Part shown: one piece after another, positions 19,077-28,692 of the stretch
Layout of the letters: the number at the start of each line of letters is the position of its first letter
How positions within the stretch are numbered: the first letter of the stretch is position 1
Origin: Agarivorans sp. Alg241-V36
GTDB lineage: Bacteria > Pseudomonadota > Gammaproteobacteria > Enterobacterales > Celerinatantimonadaceae
Assembly: GCF_900537085.1 (NCBI RefSeq)
Contig: NZ_UNRE01000007.1
Coordinates: forward strand, 119,653 to 183,652
DNA: 64,000 nt
Reading direction: 5' to 3'
Notes under the pieces: generated by a model
Database searches by the model: none
Told to the model about the DNA's origin: nothing
The model's input: the letters and a program-made list of their open reading frames with translations, nothing else
Position numbers and translations under genes: made by a program

Positions 19077-20642
19077 ATGAGTTCTACCACTACCAACGAG
19101 CCAGCCCAAACTAAGGGTGGCATTGCACGCTTCTTAGACACCATTGAACGTGTTGGTAACAAATTGCCCGATCCAGCAATGCTATTCCTTGGATTAATGT
19201 TTTTTGTATGGCTGCTTTCAGCCGGCCTATCCTTTGTAAGTTTCAGCGAAATCGACCCACGCAGTAGCGAAACCATCGTCATCAACAACCTACTGAGCGC
19301 CGAGTGGCTTACCACTTGGATGACCAGCATGGTTAAAATCTTCACTGGCTTCGCTCCATTAGGAGTGGTTCTAGTTGCAGTGTTAGGTGTTGGCGTGGCA
19401 GAGCGCTCTGGCTACATTAATGCAGCCTTAAAAGCGATGTTAAAAGTAACGCCAGCCAAAATGATTACCCCTGCGGTAGTATTGATTGGCGTTATTTCTA
19501 GTGTTGCTACCGACGCAGGCTACGTAGTGGTTATTCCACTAGCCGGGGTTATCTTCCATGCCATGGGGCGTCACCCTATTGCCGGTATCACCGCGGCCTT
19601 TGCCGGTGTATCTGGTGGTTTTTGTGCTAACTTCATCCCCTCTGGTTTAGATCCGTTACTACAAAGCTTTACTCAAAGCTCTGCCCAGTTATCAGATCCA
19701 AAAATGATGGTTAACCCGCTAAACAACTGGTTCTTTGCTTCGGCGTCTTGTTTACCTATTGTGGCTACCATTTGGTATATCACCGATAAAATTGTTGAGC
19801 CACGCTTACAAAAAAATAGTCCGATATCTGAAGACTTAGAAGTCGCGTCAGACATGCACTCTACGAGCAAAAAAGAAACCTTTGCGTTTCGAGTTGCTAG
19901 TTTAGTAATGCTAGCCTTAATCGGCTTGCTGGTTGCAGCCGCATGGGGCGAAGGTTCAAGCCTGCGTGACGCAAATGGCTCACTCACTAGCTTTAGCGCA
20001 CCAATGATGCAAATCATCGTGCCACTTATCTTCATCTTCTTTGTGATTCCTGGCGTAGTATTTGGCTACTTGAACGGTAGCTTCAAAAATTCTGACGACG
20101 TAGTGGCTGCCATGTCTAAAACCATGGAAACCATGGGCCACTACATTGTTATGGCATTCTTCTGCTCAATGTTTGTATGGGCCTTTGGCCAATCTAACAT
20201 TGGCGTGCTGATGGCGGTGAAAGGCGCTAACTTCTTACAAGCCATTGGCATGGGCGCACCCGCCACCATTGTAGGCATGATTGTATTAGTGGTATTGATA
20301 AACTTGGCGGTGGGTTCATCATCGGCTAAGTGGGCATTAATCTCACCAGTACTGGTGCCAATGCTAATGCAAATGAATATCTCACCAGACTTAGTACAAG
20401 CGGCTTACCGCGTGGGTGATTCAAGCTCTAACATCATCACCCCATTAATGCCTTACTTCCCATTAGTGGTTGTGTACTGTCAGAAATACGTGAAAGGCAC
20501 CGGCATCGGCACCTTAGTGGCCACCATGCTGCCGTACTCAATTGCTCTAGCCATTTTCTGGACATTATTCCTACTGGCTTATTGGGCACTAGGTTTACCG
20601 CTAGGGCTTGGCGCAAGCTACGTATACCCAGCAGCGATGTAA
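19077..20642 (+). CDS. AbgT family transporter
   Basis: A 521-residue inner membrane transporter of the AbgT family, known for p-aminobenzoyl-glutamate uptake and, in some members, sulfonamide/PABA export. Family blocks are GNKLPDPAMLFLGLM, GVAERSGYINAALKA, VATDAGYVVVIPLAG and GSSSAKWALISPVLVPM, with about 11 membrane helices over the full family length. AGAGGTATAT precedes ATG. It stands alone, with no abgAB hydrolase genes beside it, so the actual substrate is open. Confidence 0.9.
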   Translation: MSSTTTNEPAQTKGGIARFLDTIERVGNKLPDPAMLFLGLMFFVWLLSAGLSFVSFSEIDPRSSETIVINNLLSAEWLTTWMTSMVKIFTGFAPLGVVLVAVLGVGVAERSGYINAALKAMLKVTPAKMITPAVVLIGVISSVATDAGYVVVIPLAGVIFHAMGRHPIAGITAAFAGVSGGFCANFIPSGLDPLLQSFTQSSAQLSDPKMMVNPLNNWFFASASCLPIVATIWYITDKIVEPRLQKNSPISEDLEVASDMHSTSKKETFAFRVASLVMLALIGLLVAAAWGEGSSLRDANGSLTSFSAPMMQIIVPLIFIFFVIPGVVFGYLNGSFKNSDDVVAAMSKTMETMGHYIVMAFFCSMFVWAFGQSNIGVLMAVKGANFLQAIGMGAPATIVGMIVLVVLINLAVGSSSAKWALISPVLVPMLMQMNISPDLVQAAYRVGDSSSNIITPLMPYFPLVVVYCQKYVKGTGIGTLVATMLPYSIALAIFWTLFLLAYWALGLPLGLGASYVYPAAM

Positions 20643-20662
20643 GCATAAAGAAACTCAAAACT

Positions 20663-20688
20663 AAAAACGCGCCGAAAGGCGCGTTTTT
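20663..20688. terminator. bidirectional terminator
   Basis: A stem AAAAACGCGCC/GGCGCGTTTTT with a GAAA tetraloop between the convergent AbgT and DctM genes. GC-rich core with T and A tracts, a textbook intrinsic terminator. Confidence 0.9.
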
Positions 20689-20704
20689 TATGGCACTTGC
20701 CAGC

Positions 20705-21988
20705 TTAGCCTGCCAGCCACATAGGCAAAGCCAAGGAGACTTGGGGAACAAATGTAGTGAGCACTAAGGCAACCAAAATAGCGATATAAAACGGCCATAT
20801 CGATTTTACTGCCGATTCCATCGGAACCTTACCCACTGCACATCCCACAAATAAACATGCCCCCACTGGCGGAGTGCATAAACCCAGCCCTAAATTCATC
20901 ATTAAAATCATGCCAAATTGCAGCGGATCAATGCCCAGCGATTGCGCCACAGGCAAAAAGATCGGCGTACAAATAAGGATTAAAGCTGCCATGTCCATCA
21001 CCATACCTAGCAGCAGTAACATCAGGTTAATCAGCAAAATGATGACAATGGGGTTATCCGAGATGCCACTCAAAAAATCAATCATCTTAGTGGGAACTTG
21101 AAAATAGGTCAGCATGTAGGCAAAGGCTGCGGCGCAGGCAATCAGCACCATCACCATAGAGGTGGTTTTAACAGAGTTAATCACCGCAGTTTTAAACTTA
21201 TCCCAGGTTAACTGGCGGTACACCACAACGGTAACAACCAAGGCATACAAGGTGCCAAACGCGCCAGACTCAGTAACGGTGAATACCCCCGATAATACTC
21301 CCCCAACAATAATTACTGCTGTAAGCAAGCCCGGTAAGGCCACGATAAAGTGAGTAAATAACACTACAAAACCAGGGAAAGCCTCCGCCGAGTAATCTCT
21401 TTTCACTGCAACAATATAAGCCGTAATCGCCAAGCAAACACACATCAGTACGCCCGGCACCACCCCGGCTAAAAACAACTGAGAAATCGATATGCCGCCA
21501 CCCGCAGCCACTGCATACAAAATCATATTATGGCTAGGCGGGATCATAATGCCGGCTATCGAAGAAGTTACTGTAACGTTCACCGCGTAATCTTCGTCGT
21601 AGCCTTTCTTTTTCATCACCGGAATAAGAATCGAGCCCAAGGCAGAAATATCGGCCACAGCAGAACCAGAGATCCCGCCAAACAGCATCGAAGACATCAC
21701 ATTTACTACACCCAAACCACCACGCACTGCACCAACTGCAGAAGAGGCAAATCGCACTAAACGCATGGCAATGCCGCCGTGAAACATCAGCTCACCGGCA
21801 AAAATGAAAAATGGAATGGCCATTAGAGAAAACACACTAATACCCGCGGTAATTCGCTGAAAGGCAATTAGTAGCGGTAAGCCTTCATAGGCAAAGGCAG
21901 ATACTGCTGCAATGCCTAAAGCAAAAGCCACCGGCGTTCCTATAATCACGCCGATAACAAACACTGCCATTAAAATAACTAAACCCAT
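20705..21988 (-). CDS. dctM: TRAP transporter large permease DctM
   Basis: A 427-residue DctM-type subunit with about 12 membrane helices, which forms the ion-coupled channel of a TRAP transporter. Characteristic segments are MAIPFFIFAGELM, SMLFGGISGSAVAD, GIMIPPSHNMILYA and NLGLGLCTPPVGACLFVG. It ends a three-gene run dctP-dctQ-dctM, with 20 bases from the DctQ stop. AAAGGATTAG supports the start. TRAP systems take up organic acids or related solutes with Na+. Confidence 0.92.
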   Translation of the reverse strand: MGLVILMAVFVIGVIIGTPVAFALGIAAVSAFAYEGLPLLIAFQRITAGISVFSLMAIPFFIFAGELMFHGGIAMRLVRFASSAVGAVRGGLGVVNVMSSMLFGGISGSAVADISALGSILIPVMKKKGYDEDYAVNVTVTSSIAGIMIPPSHNMILYAVAAGGGISISQLFLAGVVPGVLMCVCLAITAYIVAVKRDYSAEAFPGFVVLFTHFIVALPGLLTAVIIVGGVLSGVFTVTESGAFGTLYALVVTVVVYRQLTWDKFKTAVINSVKTTSMVMVLIACAAAFAYMLTYFQVPTKMIDFLSGISDNPIVIILLINLMLLLLGMVMDMAALILICTPIFLPVAQSLGIDPLQFGMILMMNLGLGLCTPPVGACLFVGCAVGKVPMESAVKSIWPFYIAILVALVLTTFVPQVSLALPMWLAG

Positions 21989-22008
21989 GAACTAATCCTT
22001 TAGTTGCC

Positions 22009-22527
22009 CTAGTGTGTAAGAGCAGTTCTTACCCGTTGAAATAGATGAATTAAATGACCAATTGAATAGAGCAACACCAAGCCGCCACAGAGCATAATTG
22101 GAATCGCGCGCACACCTTCTGGGATCCCTAAGAGTGGGATGTCTGAGCCCCACTTAAACAGCATCAGTTGATAGCTATTTATCATCATTACGCAGCCAAA
22201 TATGGCCAAAGAAAGCTGAGAAATAAGTTGGAAGATTTGTTGTAACCAGAAAGGACTTCGGTCGTAAAAAAAAGACACGCCCAAATGGGTATTTTTATGA
22301 ATGCCCACAGAAGCACCAAGAAAGGCTATCAGCACCACCAGCAGCAGTGACAACTGCTCTACCCAAGTCGGCGTAGAGTTAAGCACATAGCGGCCAAACA
22401 CTAACCAGCCAAAGGTTACAGTAAGCACCACCAAGGCAACGCCTGCCACCCATAAACTCAACTGACTGAGTAAGTCTAAAAAGCGATCATAGCGCGAGCG
22501 CTCTACACCATCAGGCTGCTCAAACAT
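22009..22527 (-). CDS. dctQ: TRAP transporter small permease DctQ
   Basis: A 172-residue DctQ-type subunit with four membrane helices and the family blocks TPTWVEQLSLLLVVLIAFLGA and GIHKNTHLGVSFF. It partners DctM in the inner membrane. The ATG at 22527 was preferred to a GTG two codons earlier because TAGAGG is then 5 bases upstream. It lies 71 bases after the DctP gene and 20 before DctM. Confidence 0.9.
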   Translation of the reverse strand: MFEQPDGVERSRYDRFLDLLSQLSLWVAGVALVVLTVTFGWLVFGRYVLNSTPTWVEQLSLLLVVLIAFLGASVGIHKNTHLGVSFFYDRSPFWLQQIFQLISQLSLAIFGCVMMINSYQLMLFKWGSDIPLLGIPEGVRAIPIMLCGGLVLLYSIGHLIHLFQRVRTALTH

Positions 22528-22598
22528 AAACACCTCTACAACAATAGAAAATGCCGCCCTTAGCTAAAACTTAACTAAGAGCGGCAACCAGAACGTGG

Positions 22599-23585
22599 TT
22601 ACTTGGTGCTTTTAATGAGCATAACCAATGGCTTAAGCTCTGGGTTTTCGCCCAAGTACTTGTCGTACACCGGCTGCATAGCTACTTGGAAAGGTTCTTT
22701 TTCACTGATTTCATTTAGCTTAACGCCCGCTTTAACCACCTTGTCGCGGCTAAAGGCTTCACGCTCAGCCCATAAATCTCGTTGCACTTGGGCAGATTCT
22801 TGGGCGGCTTCTTTTAGCATTTGCTGCTGCGCCTCTGGTAGCTTACGGAAGGCACTAGCATTAACACACAAGCACTGTGGAATAATCAGGTGCTGCGATA
22901 AAGAATAGTAACCCGCTACTTCAAAGTGTCCCATCGACTCATATTCAGGCCAGCCATTCTCTGCACCGTCTACCACCCCAGTTTTCAGTGATTGATACAC
23001 CTCTGCGTAAGCAATCGGTGAAGGGTTACCCCCTAAGGCCGAAACCATGCCAGAGTACAGATCGTTATTCATAACTCGCACTTTCATCCCTGCCACATCG
23101 GCAGGCTGAGTAATCGGCTTTTTAGAATTGTAGAATGAGCGGGCGCCGGCGTCGTACCACGCAAGACTAATTAAGCCTTTTTGCTCCATGGCAGCATTAA
23201 TTTTGTCACCCACTTCACCGTCCATGGCTTTGTGCATATGCGCCACATCATCAAATACAAAGGGCAAGGAAAGCACATTGGCTTCTTTCACGATTGGACC
23301 AATTGGGCCTAGGCTAAAGTTGCCAATTTCCAAACCGCCAATTCGCACTTGCTCAATGGCATCAGGTTGGTTGCCTAATACACCGGCGTGATACATTTTT
23401 ATACTGAAGTCGCCGTTTGATTTTTGCTCCACCAGCTCTGCAAACTTATCCATGCCTACGGTATTAGGGTAACCTGCTTTATGAATATTCCAGCCTTTCC
23501 ACTCGGTTGCTTGTAAGCTTGCGCTAAGCCCTAAGGCCACGGTTAATAAACTTGTCGAAATTAACGCTTTGTTACGCAGTTTCAT
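22599..23585 (-). CDS. dctP: TRAP transporter solute-binding protein DctP
   Basis: A 328-residue periplasmic binding protein, first gene of the TRAP operon. A signal peptide ends near SLQA. The DctP fold shows in KMYHAGVLGNQPDAIEQVRIG, SLPFVFDDVAHMHKAMDG and GMKVRVMNNDLYSGMVSALG, where the Arg is the usual carboxylate anchor. GAENGWPEYESM follows. The ligand is probably an organic acid, possibly a sugar acid. A glycerate kinase lies 2.3 kb upstream but with topB between, so the link is weak. The ATG at 23585 has GGGAGATGG upstream. Confidence 0.9.
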   Translation of the reverse strand: MKLRNKALISTSLLTVALGLSASLQATEWKGWNIHKAGYPNTVGMDKFAELVEQKSNGDFSIKMYHAGVLGNQPDAIEQVRIGGLEIGNFSLGPIGPIVKEANVLSLPFVFDDVAHMHKAMDGEVGDKINAAMEQKGLISLAWYDAGARSFYNSKKPITQPADVAGMKVRVMNNDLYSGMVSALGGNPSPIAYAEVYQSLKTGVVDGAENGWPEYESMGHFEVAGYYSLSQHLIIPQCLCVNASAFRKLPEAQQQMLKEAAQESAQVQRDLWAEREAFSRDKVVKAGVKLNEISEKEPFQVAMQPVYDKYLGENPELKPLVMLIKSTK

Positions 23586-23888
23586 GTTCCATCTCCCATT
23601 CATCCATTTTTAACGCACGCGCAATCCAAACATCGGCACAGCTGGGCGAGCAGCAAAGATCGGCCTCGGCCAATCACTAGTAATACAATATTGCTAATGA
23701 TCGTTTTTTAGACAAGCTAGACGGCAACTATTTATCAAATAAATGCTAGCAAAGCATCAAATAGACTAAAGGCGTAGATGAGTATTAATTGAAACAAGAG
23801 CCACACCACAGATTGGTACTACTTTATGATGTAAGGCTATGAGCTAGGAGTAAGGTTGAGCTCAACAGTCCACTAATGCTGCTGGTGC

Positions 23889-25853
23889 CTAAGTGGCAGA
23901 TTTAGCTTTAGTTCTGCTACCAGAACCTTTTTTATAAGCCTTAGCACTGCCTTTAGCGCTACTGCGCTTTTTGCGGTAAGGCTTTTTACCGGCAGGTTTG
24001 GCTAATCCGGCAAAGGCTTGAGCATTAACACTGGCGCTTTGCTCAACTAGCTGACACAACTGGCCTTGCATATCATGCATAAAGCCCTGATAGCTCTGTG
24101 CTTTTTGGCTAATGGCATTGAGTTGAGTTTCCCAATGCGCGGTCATATCTGGCCAAGTGCAAAGTGCAGGCAGCGCATTAATAAGGGCTTTGCCACTATC
24201 ACTGGCATGGATTTGTTTCGCTTGGCGCAGTAAAAATCCACGTTTAAAGAGTAGCTCGATAATGCCAGCACGCGTTGCTTCGGTGCCTAAACCATCGGTA
24301 TCTTTTAGCACCGCTTTTAAACTAGGGTCTTGCACATATTTAGCAATACCTGTCATGGCCGCCAGCAAGCTGGCATCGGTAAAAGCTTTAGGTGGTTGGG
24401 TTTGTTTGTCTAACACTCTTGCGTCTATACACTGCAAGGCCTGTCCTTGCTGCAGCGGCGGTAAGGTAGCTAAGTCTTCCGCCGATTTCTTTTGCGGAAA
24501 TAGTACCTTCCAACCCAAGTCTTTAATCTGATTGGCAGTGGCTTTAAACAAGCCATCAGCAATCACAATCATCGCTTCGGTGTGGGCATATTGATAATGC
24601 GGGTAAAACTGTAGCAAGTATTGTCGAGCAATCAATTCATAAACATTACGCTCTGCTTGGCCTAGTTTAGCTGCATCGTAGTGTTTTTCGGTGGGAATAA
24701 TCGCATGGTGGGCGTCTACCTTCGCGTCATTCCAGGCCTTACTGCGCTTGCTTAAATCCGCATCTTCACAGGCCTTGGTCAAACTGTGGCTATTGGCTTG
24801 AATAGCGGCCACTACCTTGGGCGCTTCTGCATGATGTTGCTTGGGCAAATAGCGGCTATCGGAGCGTGGATAGGTGATGAGAGTATGTCGCTCATACAAG
24901 TTTTGGCAAATATCCAAGACCTGCTTTGCGCTATAGGCAAAGCGTTTAGCCGCATCAATTTGCAGGCTTGATAAATTATAGGGCAGCGGCGGCGCTTGTT
25001 GCTTATCTTGCTGTTTAAGTGATTTCACCTCACCAGCTTGCTGGTTTACTCGCTTAACCACGTGTTCCGCCAAAGGTCGGCTCAACACTCGCCCTTCTTC
25101 ATCTTGATAAGGTTCGCAAGCTTCGCTAGGTTGCCACAGCGCGCTAAATCCCTCTGCCAATTCGGTTTGCAGCTGCACTTCTACTTGGTAATAAGGGCGG
25201 CTGACAAACTCAGCGATTTCTTGATCGCGCCTTACCACCAAACCCAAAATCGGTGTCTGCACCCGCCCCACCGACAAAACGCCAGAATAACCTTGTTGCT
25301 GGCCTTTTAAGGTGTAGGCGCGAGTAAGATTAATGCCGTATAACCAATCGGCACGAGAACGAGCCAGCGCCGAGGTAGATAAGGCAGCAAACTCTTGATT
25401 GGTTTTTAATTGTTGTAATGCGCGGCTCACCGCTGCCGGGTTTAAATCGCTAATCAGTAAACGCTGGCAATGCTGCTTGAGCGCGACTTTGGGCTTGCAG
25501 TGCTCTATCACCAAATCCACTAACAACTGCCCTTCTCGGTCGGGATCCCCAGCGTGCACTAGGCTGCTTGCTTGTTTTACTAAGCTTTTAATCGCTTTAA
25601 GTTGCGAGGCTGTTTTAGATTTTGCTTTCCACTGCCATTGCTCGGGAAAAATCGGTAAATGCTCTAAGCGCCATTGCTTAAATTTGGCGTCGTAGTGCTC
25701 AGGTTCGGCCTGCTCAAGCAAATGGCCGATGCACCAAGTTACGCAATCGCCGTTAGCTAGTTGAATGTAACCATTATGCTTTTGTTGAGGTTTAGGCAAT
25801 ACCGCAGCAATCGCGCGGGCAAGGCTGGGTTTTTCGGCAATATATAAACGCAA
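23889..25853 (-). CDS. topB: DNA topoisomerase III
   Basis: A 654-residue type IA topoisomerase that cuts one strand to decatenate or relax DNA. The Toprim domain has EKPS with Glu7 and AGDPDREGQ with Asp103/Asp105. The catalytic tyrosine is in TLITYPRSDSRYLP (Tyr328), and SVGRVQTPILG is the domain IV signature. A Lys/Ser/Gly-rich basic tail (KKPYRKKRSS) likely binds DNA. Length is as in E. coli TopB. The conserved N-terminus MRLYIAEKPSLARAI begins at a TTG codon; no ATG or GTG is nearby and the Shine-Dalgarno is poor, so expression is probably low. It lies 51 bases after the glycerate kinase gene. Confidence 0.95.
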   Translation of the reverse strand: MRLYIAEKPSLARAIAAVLPKPQQKHNGYIQLANGDCVTWCIGHLLEQAEPEHYDAKFKQWRLEHLPIFPEQWQWKAKSKTASQLKAIKSLVKQASSLVHAGDPDREGQLLVDLVIEHCKPKVALKQHCQRLLISDLNPAAVSRALQQLKTNQEFAALSTSALARSRADWLYGINLTRAYTLKGQQQGYSGVLSVGRVQTPILGLVVRRDQEIAEFVSRPYYQVEVQLQTELAEGFSALWQPSEACEPYQDEEGRVLSRPLAEHVVKRVNQQAGEVKSLKQQDKQQAPPLPYNLSSLQIDAAKRFAYSAKQVLDICQNLYERHTLITYPRSDSRYLPKQHHAEAPKVVAAIQANSHSLTKACEDADLSKRSKAWNDAKVDAHHAIIPTEKHYDAAKLGQAERNVYELIARQYLLQFYPHYQYAHTEAMIVIADGLFKATANQIKDLGWKVLFPQKKSAEDLATLPPLQQGQALQCIDARVLDKQTQPPKAFTDASLLAAMTGIAKYVQDPSLKAVLKDTDGLGTEATRAGIIELLFKRGFLLRQAKQIHASDSGKALINALPALCTWPDMTAHWETQLNAISQKAQSYQGFMHDMQGQLCQLVEQSASVNAQAFAGLAKPAGKKPYRKKRSSAKGSAKAYKKGSGSRTKAKSAT

Positions 25854-25904
25854 TGAGCTACAACAACTGTTAATTTATACAGTTATTGTAGCGCTTTTTC
25901 AGGC

Positions 25905-27050
25905 TTAGCCAAATACTTGTTGGCTAAGTTTAAGGGTGGCGGCCACATTTTTAGCTGATACGTACAGGTTTTGTTCAGCTTCGCTTAAGGCATGAGCGAG
26001 ATCGCATGGGCCAGGCACCACCGAGAACACCGCATCAATGCCGTGCTCATGCACCACTTCATAACCCGGCAACATAGCGCCAGCCAAAGCTATAACCGGT
26101 ACATCGAACTGCATGGCAATTTGCGCAGCGCCATAGGGGGTTTTACCGGCAATGGTTTGGCTATCAATGCGTCCTTCACCAGTAATCAGTAAGTCGGCAC
26201 CTTCCAAGCTTGCAGCTAAATCCACTGCGTCGGTAACAATTTGCACTCCTGGGCGCAGTTCAGCCTGCATAAATGCCAGTAAAGCGGCGCCCATGCCACC
26301 AGCCGCACCGCTGCCAGCCACATGCATGATGTCGATACCAAACTGGCTAAAAACAACGGAGGAAAAACGCCCTAAGGCGGCGTCAAGCTGGCGGATCATC
26401 TCAGGCGTTGCGCCCTTTTGTGGGCCAAATACCGCACTTGCCCCTTGCTCGCCACACAGGGGATTATCTACATCACAGGCTACTTCAATATCCACTTCTG
26501 CAAGGCGTGGATCTAAGCCCGAGATATCAATGCTTTCTAAGTCAATTAACTCGGCGCCACCGCGTTTTAAGGGCTTGTTGAATTTGTCATAAAACTGCGC
26601 CCCTAGCGCTTGCAACATACCTACACCAGCATCGTTGGTAGCACTGCCACCTAAGCCAATAATTAGCTTAGTTGCGCCGGCGTCTAAGGCGGCGCTAATT
26701 AGCTCACCCGTGCCATAGCTAGAGGTTTTACGCGGGTCTCGCAGGGCTGGGTCTACTAAGTGCAAACCCGATGCAGCAGCCATTTCAATTACGGCGGTTT
26801 GCTTGTCACCCAATACTCCAAAAAATGCTTCTACTTGATTGCCTCGCGGCCCTGCTGCCAGTACTGGCATAATTTGCCCATTGGTAGCATCTACCATGGC
26901 TTGCACCGTTCCTTCGCCACCATCGGCTAAGGGCACTTTGCAATATTCAGCGTCTGGGAAAATCTGCAGAAAGCCTTGCTCTATCATCTCAGCGGCTTCC
27001 ATGGCGCTAAGGCTTTCTTTAAATGAATCGGGCGCAATTACTATCTTCAT
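25905..27050 (-). CDS. glycerate kinase (GarK/GlxK family)
   Basis: A 381-residue glycerate kinase of the GlxK type, phosphorylating D-glycerate with ATP (to 2-phosphoglycerate in the GarK group) to feed glycolysis. Signatures: IAPDSFKESLSAMEAA at the N-terminus, PLADGGEGTVQAMV, GLGGSATNDAGVGMLQALG, AGSGAAGGMGAALLAF and LLITGEGRIDSQT. Full length. AAAGGAAAGCC precedes ATG. It precedes topB by 51 bases. No glycolate or glucarate genes are in the window, so its pathway context is missing here. Confidence 0.92.
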   Translation of the reverse strand: MKIVIAPDSFKESLSAMEAAEMIEQGFLQIFPDAEYCKVPLADGGEGTVQAMVDATNGQIMPVLAAGPRGNQVEAFFGVLGDKQTAVIEMAAASGLHLVDPALRDPRKTSSYGTGELISAALDAGATKLIIGLGGSATNDAGVGMLQALGAQFYDKFNKPLKRGGAELIDLESIDISGLDPRLAEVDIEVACDVDNPLCGEQGASAVFGPQKGATPEMIRQLDAALGRFSSVVFSQFGIDIMHVAGSGAAGGMGAALLAFMQAELRPGVQIVTDAVDLAASLEGADLLITGEGRIDSQTIAGKTPYGAAQIAMQFDVPVIALAGAMLPGYEVVHEHGIDAVFSVVPGPCDLAHALSEAEQNLYVSAKNVAATLKLSQQVFG

Positions 27051-27085
27051 CGGCTTTCCTTTTCAAACTTTAGGCTGGCTGCAAG

Positions 27086-27988
27086 TTACTGTTGCGGCAG
27101 ACAATCTTGGGTATAACTGCGGATCTGCTCACTCAGTTGTTTCATTAACTTACCTGCTAATTGCCAGTGATGCCAGTACAAAGGCACCCTAACCTGCAAG
27201 CTTGGCGTAAGGTTTATTAAACTACCATCATCAAGGTGTTTGGCCACTTGCAGGCGAGAATTCAAACTATAGGCGCCGCTGGCTAACGCCAGCTCCATAA
27301 AGGCTTCAGAAGAGCGTACTGTGTGACAAGGGTACTGGCCGGGACTTAAAGAAAAATGCTCTAACAAAAATTGAATATGCATATCATCGTGCTGATCAAA
27401 AGACATTCCCGGTGCACCACTTAAACTGTCACGATTAACCCCATTGGGAAAAAATCGCTGCACAAAATCAGGGGTCGCTACACATAAATATTCCATGTAT
27501 CCCAAAAAGTGACTATCACTGCCAGCCACCGGCGTTGCATGGCTCGTTACGCAAGCCAGCACTTCGCCACTGCGCATCCGCTGCCAAGTACGAGATTCAT
27601 CTTCCACGTAAAGATTCATTTCTACCCGCTGCTGCTGCAAAGTAGGGCTAAGCGCTGGGATCAACCAGCTGGCCAAGCTGTCGGCATTAACCGCCAATGG
27701 CAGCGCCTGCACCCGGGTTTCATCAACATTTAACTGATTGACTAATTCGGTTTCTAACTGCACTACACGCTGGTAATGACCCAGCAATTGCTGGCCTAAG
27801 TCAGTTGGCATTAAGGGCTGAGAGCGAATTAACAAAGGTTGACCCACTTGGCTTTCCAGCGCTTTTATTCGCTGCGACACCGCCGACTGAGTTAAGTGCA
27901 AACGCTGGGCGGCACGCTCAAAACTTTGCTCACTCAGCACACAGTCTAAGGCTTTCAATAATTTGTAATCAATCTCGCTCAGCTTCAT
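27086..27988 (-). CDS. argP: LysR-type regulator ArgP
   Basis: A 300-residue LysR regulator matching ArgP (IciA), which in E. coli responds to lysine and arginine and activates argO. The helix-turn-helix lies in SFERAAQRLHLTQSAVSQRIKALE (residues about 20-45), followed by an effector domain with LLIRSQPLMPTDLGQQLL. It is divergent from an ArgO-type exporter across 92 bases, the same arrangement as the known regulatory pair. This context makes the call firm. Confidence 0.9.
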   Translation of the reverse strand: MKLSEIDYKLLKALDCVLSEQSFERAAQRLHLTQSAVSQRIKALESQVGQPLLIRSQPLMPTDLGQQLLGHYQRVVQLETELVNQLNVDETRVQALPLAVNADSLASWLIPALSPTLQQQRVEMNLYVEDESRTWQRMRSGEVLACVTSHATPVAGSDSHFLGYMEYLCVATPDFVQRFFPNGVNRDSLSGAPGMSFDQHDDMHIQFLLEHFSLSPGQYPCHTVRSSEAFMELALASGAYSLNSRLQVAKHLDDGSLINLTPSLQVRVPLYWHHWQLAGKLMKQLSEQIRSYTQDCLPQQ

Positions 27989-28080
27989 TAGTAAAACTTA
28001 TTCAGTATTAAATTTATTAGTTTTATTAAAGCAGATCTTCTGGGTATAGTCCTGCCATTGTTTCTAAAGAGCCTACCTTA

Positions 28081-28692
28081 ATGATTGCAAGTTACTTCAC
28101 CGGCCTCAGCCTAATGGCAACTTTAATTATGCCCATTGGTATGCAAAATGCCTTTGTATTGAACCAAGGGATCCGTCGCCGCCATCACCTACTTGTGGCT
28201 GGCCTTTGCTCAATCGCCGATGTGTTTTTCATGTGCTTGGGCGTATGGGGCGGCGCTCAGTTGTTTAGCGCTTACCCTTGGCTGCTTTACAGCATCAGCA
28301 TTTTGGGTGCGGGCTTTATGATGATGTATGGCTTTCAATGTTTGCAGCGTGCTTGGAAGGGCGAAAGTAGCTTAGAGCAAGGTGAAGCGAAACATGAGCT
28401 GAAAGCCATTGTATTGGCCTGTTGCGCCTTTACCTTTTTAAATCCACATGTGTATATCGACACCATCGTTATCTTGGGTGGTTTTGCTGCCAACATTAGC
28501 CTAGAAGAGCGACCAATGTTTGTCGCTGGCGGAGTGAGCGCTTCGTTTCTGTGGTTCTTTGGTTTAGCGCTGCTCGGCGCTAAACTTGCCCCTTGGTTAG
28601 CCAAGCCTCGCGCCCAGCAAATCATCGACAGCCTAATTGGTTTGATGATGTTTGGACTGGCGATTTACTTGTTGAAGTTTGTGTTTACTTAA
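28081..28692 (+). CDS. argO: LysE-type amino acid exporter ArgO
   Basis: A 203-residue inner membrane exporter of the LysE family with six membrane helices. The family signature is MATLIMPIGMQNAFVLNQGI, and the mid block is AFTFLNPHVYIDTIVILGG. ArgO exports arginine in E. coli under ArgP control, and the divergent argP here supports the same role. The stop overlaps the convergent membrane gene by four bases. The Shine-Dalgarno is weak. Confidence 0.9.
   Translation: MIASYFTGLSLMATLIMPIGMQNAFVLNQGIRRRHHLLVAGLCSIADVFFMCLGVWGGAQLFSAYPWLLYSISILGAGFMMMYGFQCLQRAWKGESSLEQGEAKHELKAIVLACCAFTFLNPHVYIDTIVILGGFAANISLEERPMFVAGGVSASFLWFFGLALLGAKLAPWLAKPRAQQIIDSLIGLMMFGLAIYLLKFVFT

Noticed and set aside
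20705..27050. TRAP transporter and glycerate kinase as one sugar-acid pathway
   Set aside because: topB and a 300-base gap separate them and no shared regulator or enzyme is visible, so the link is not claimed.
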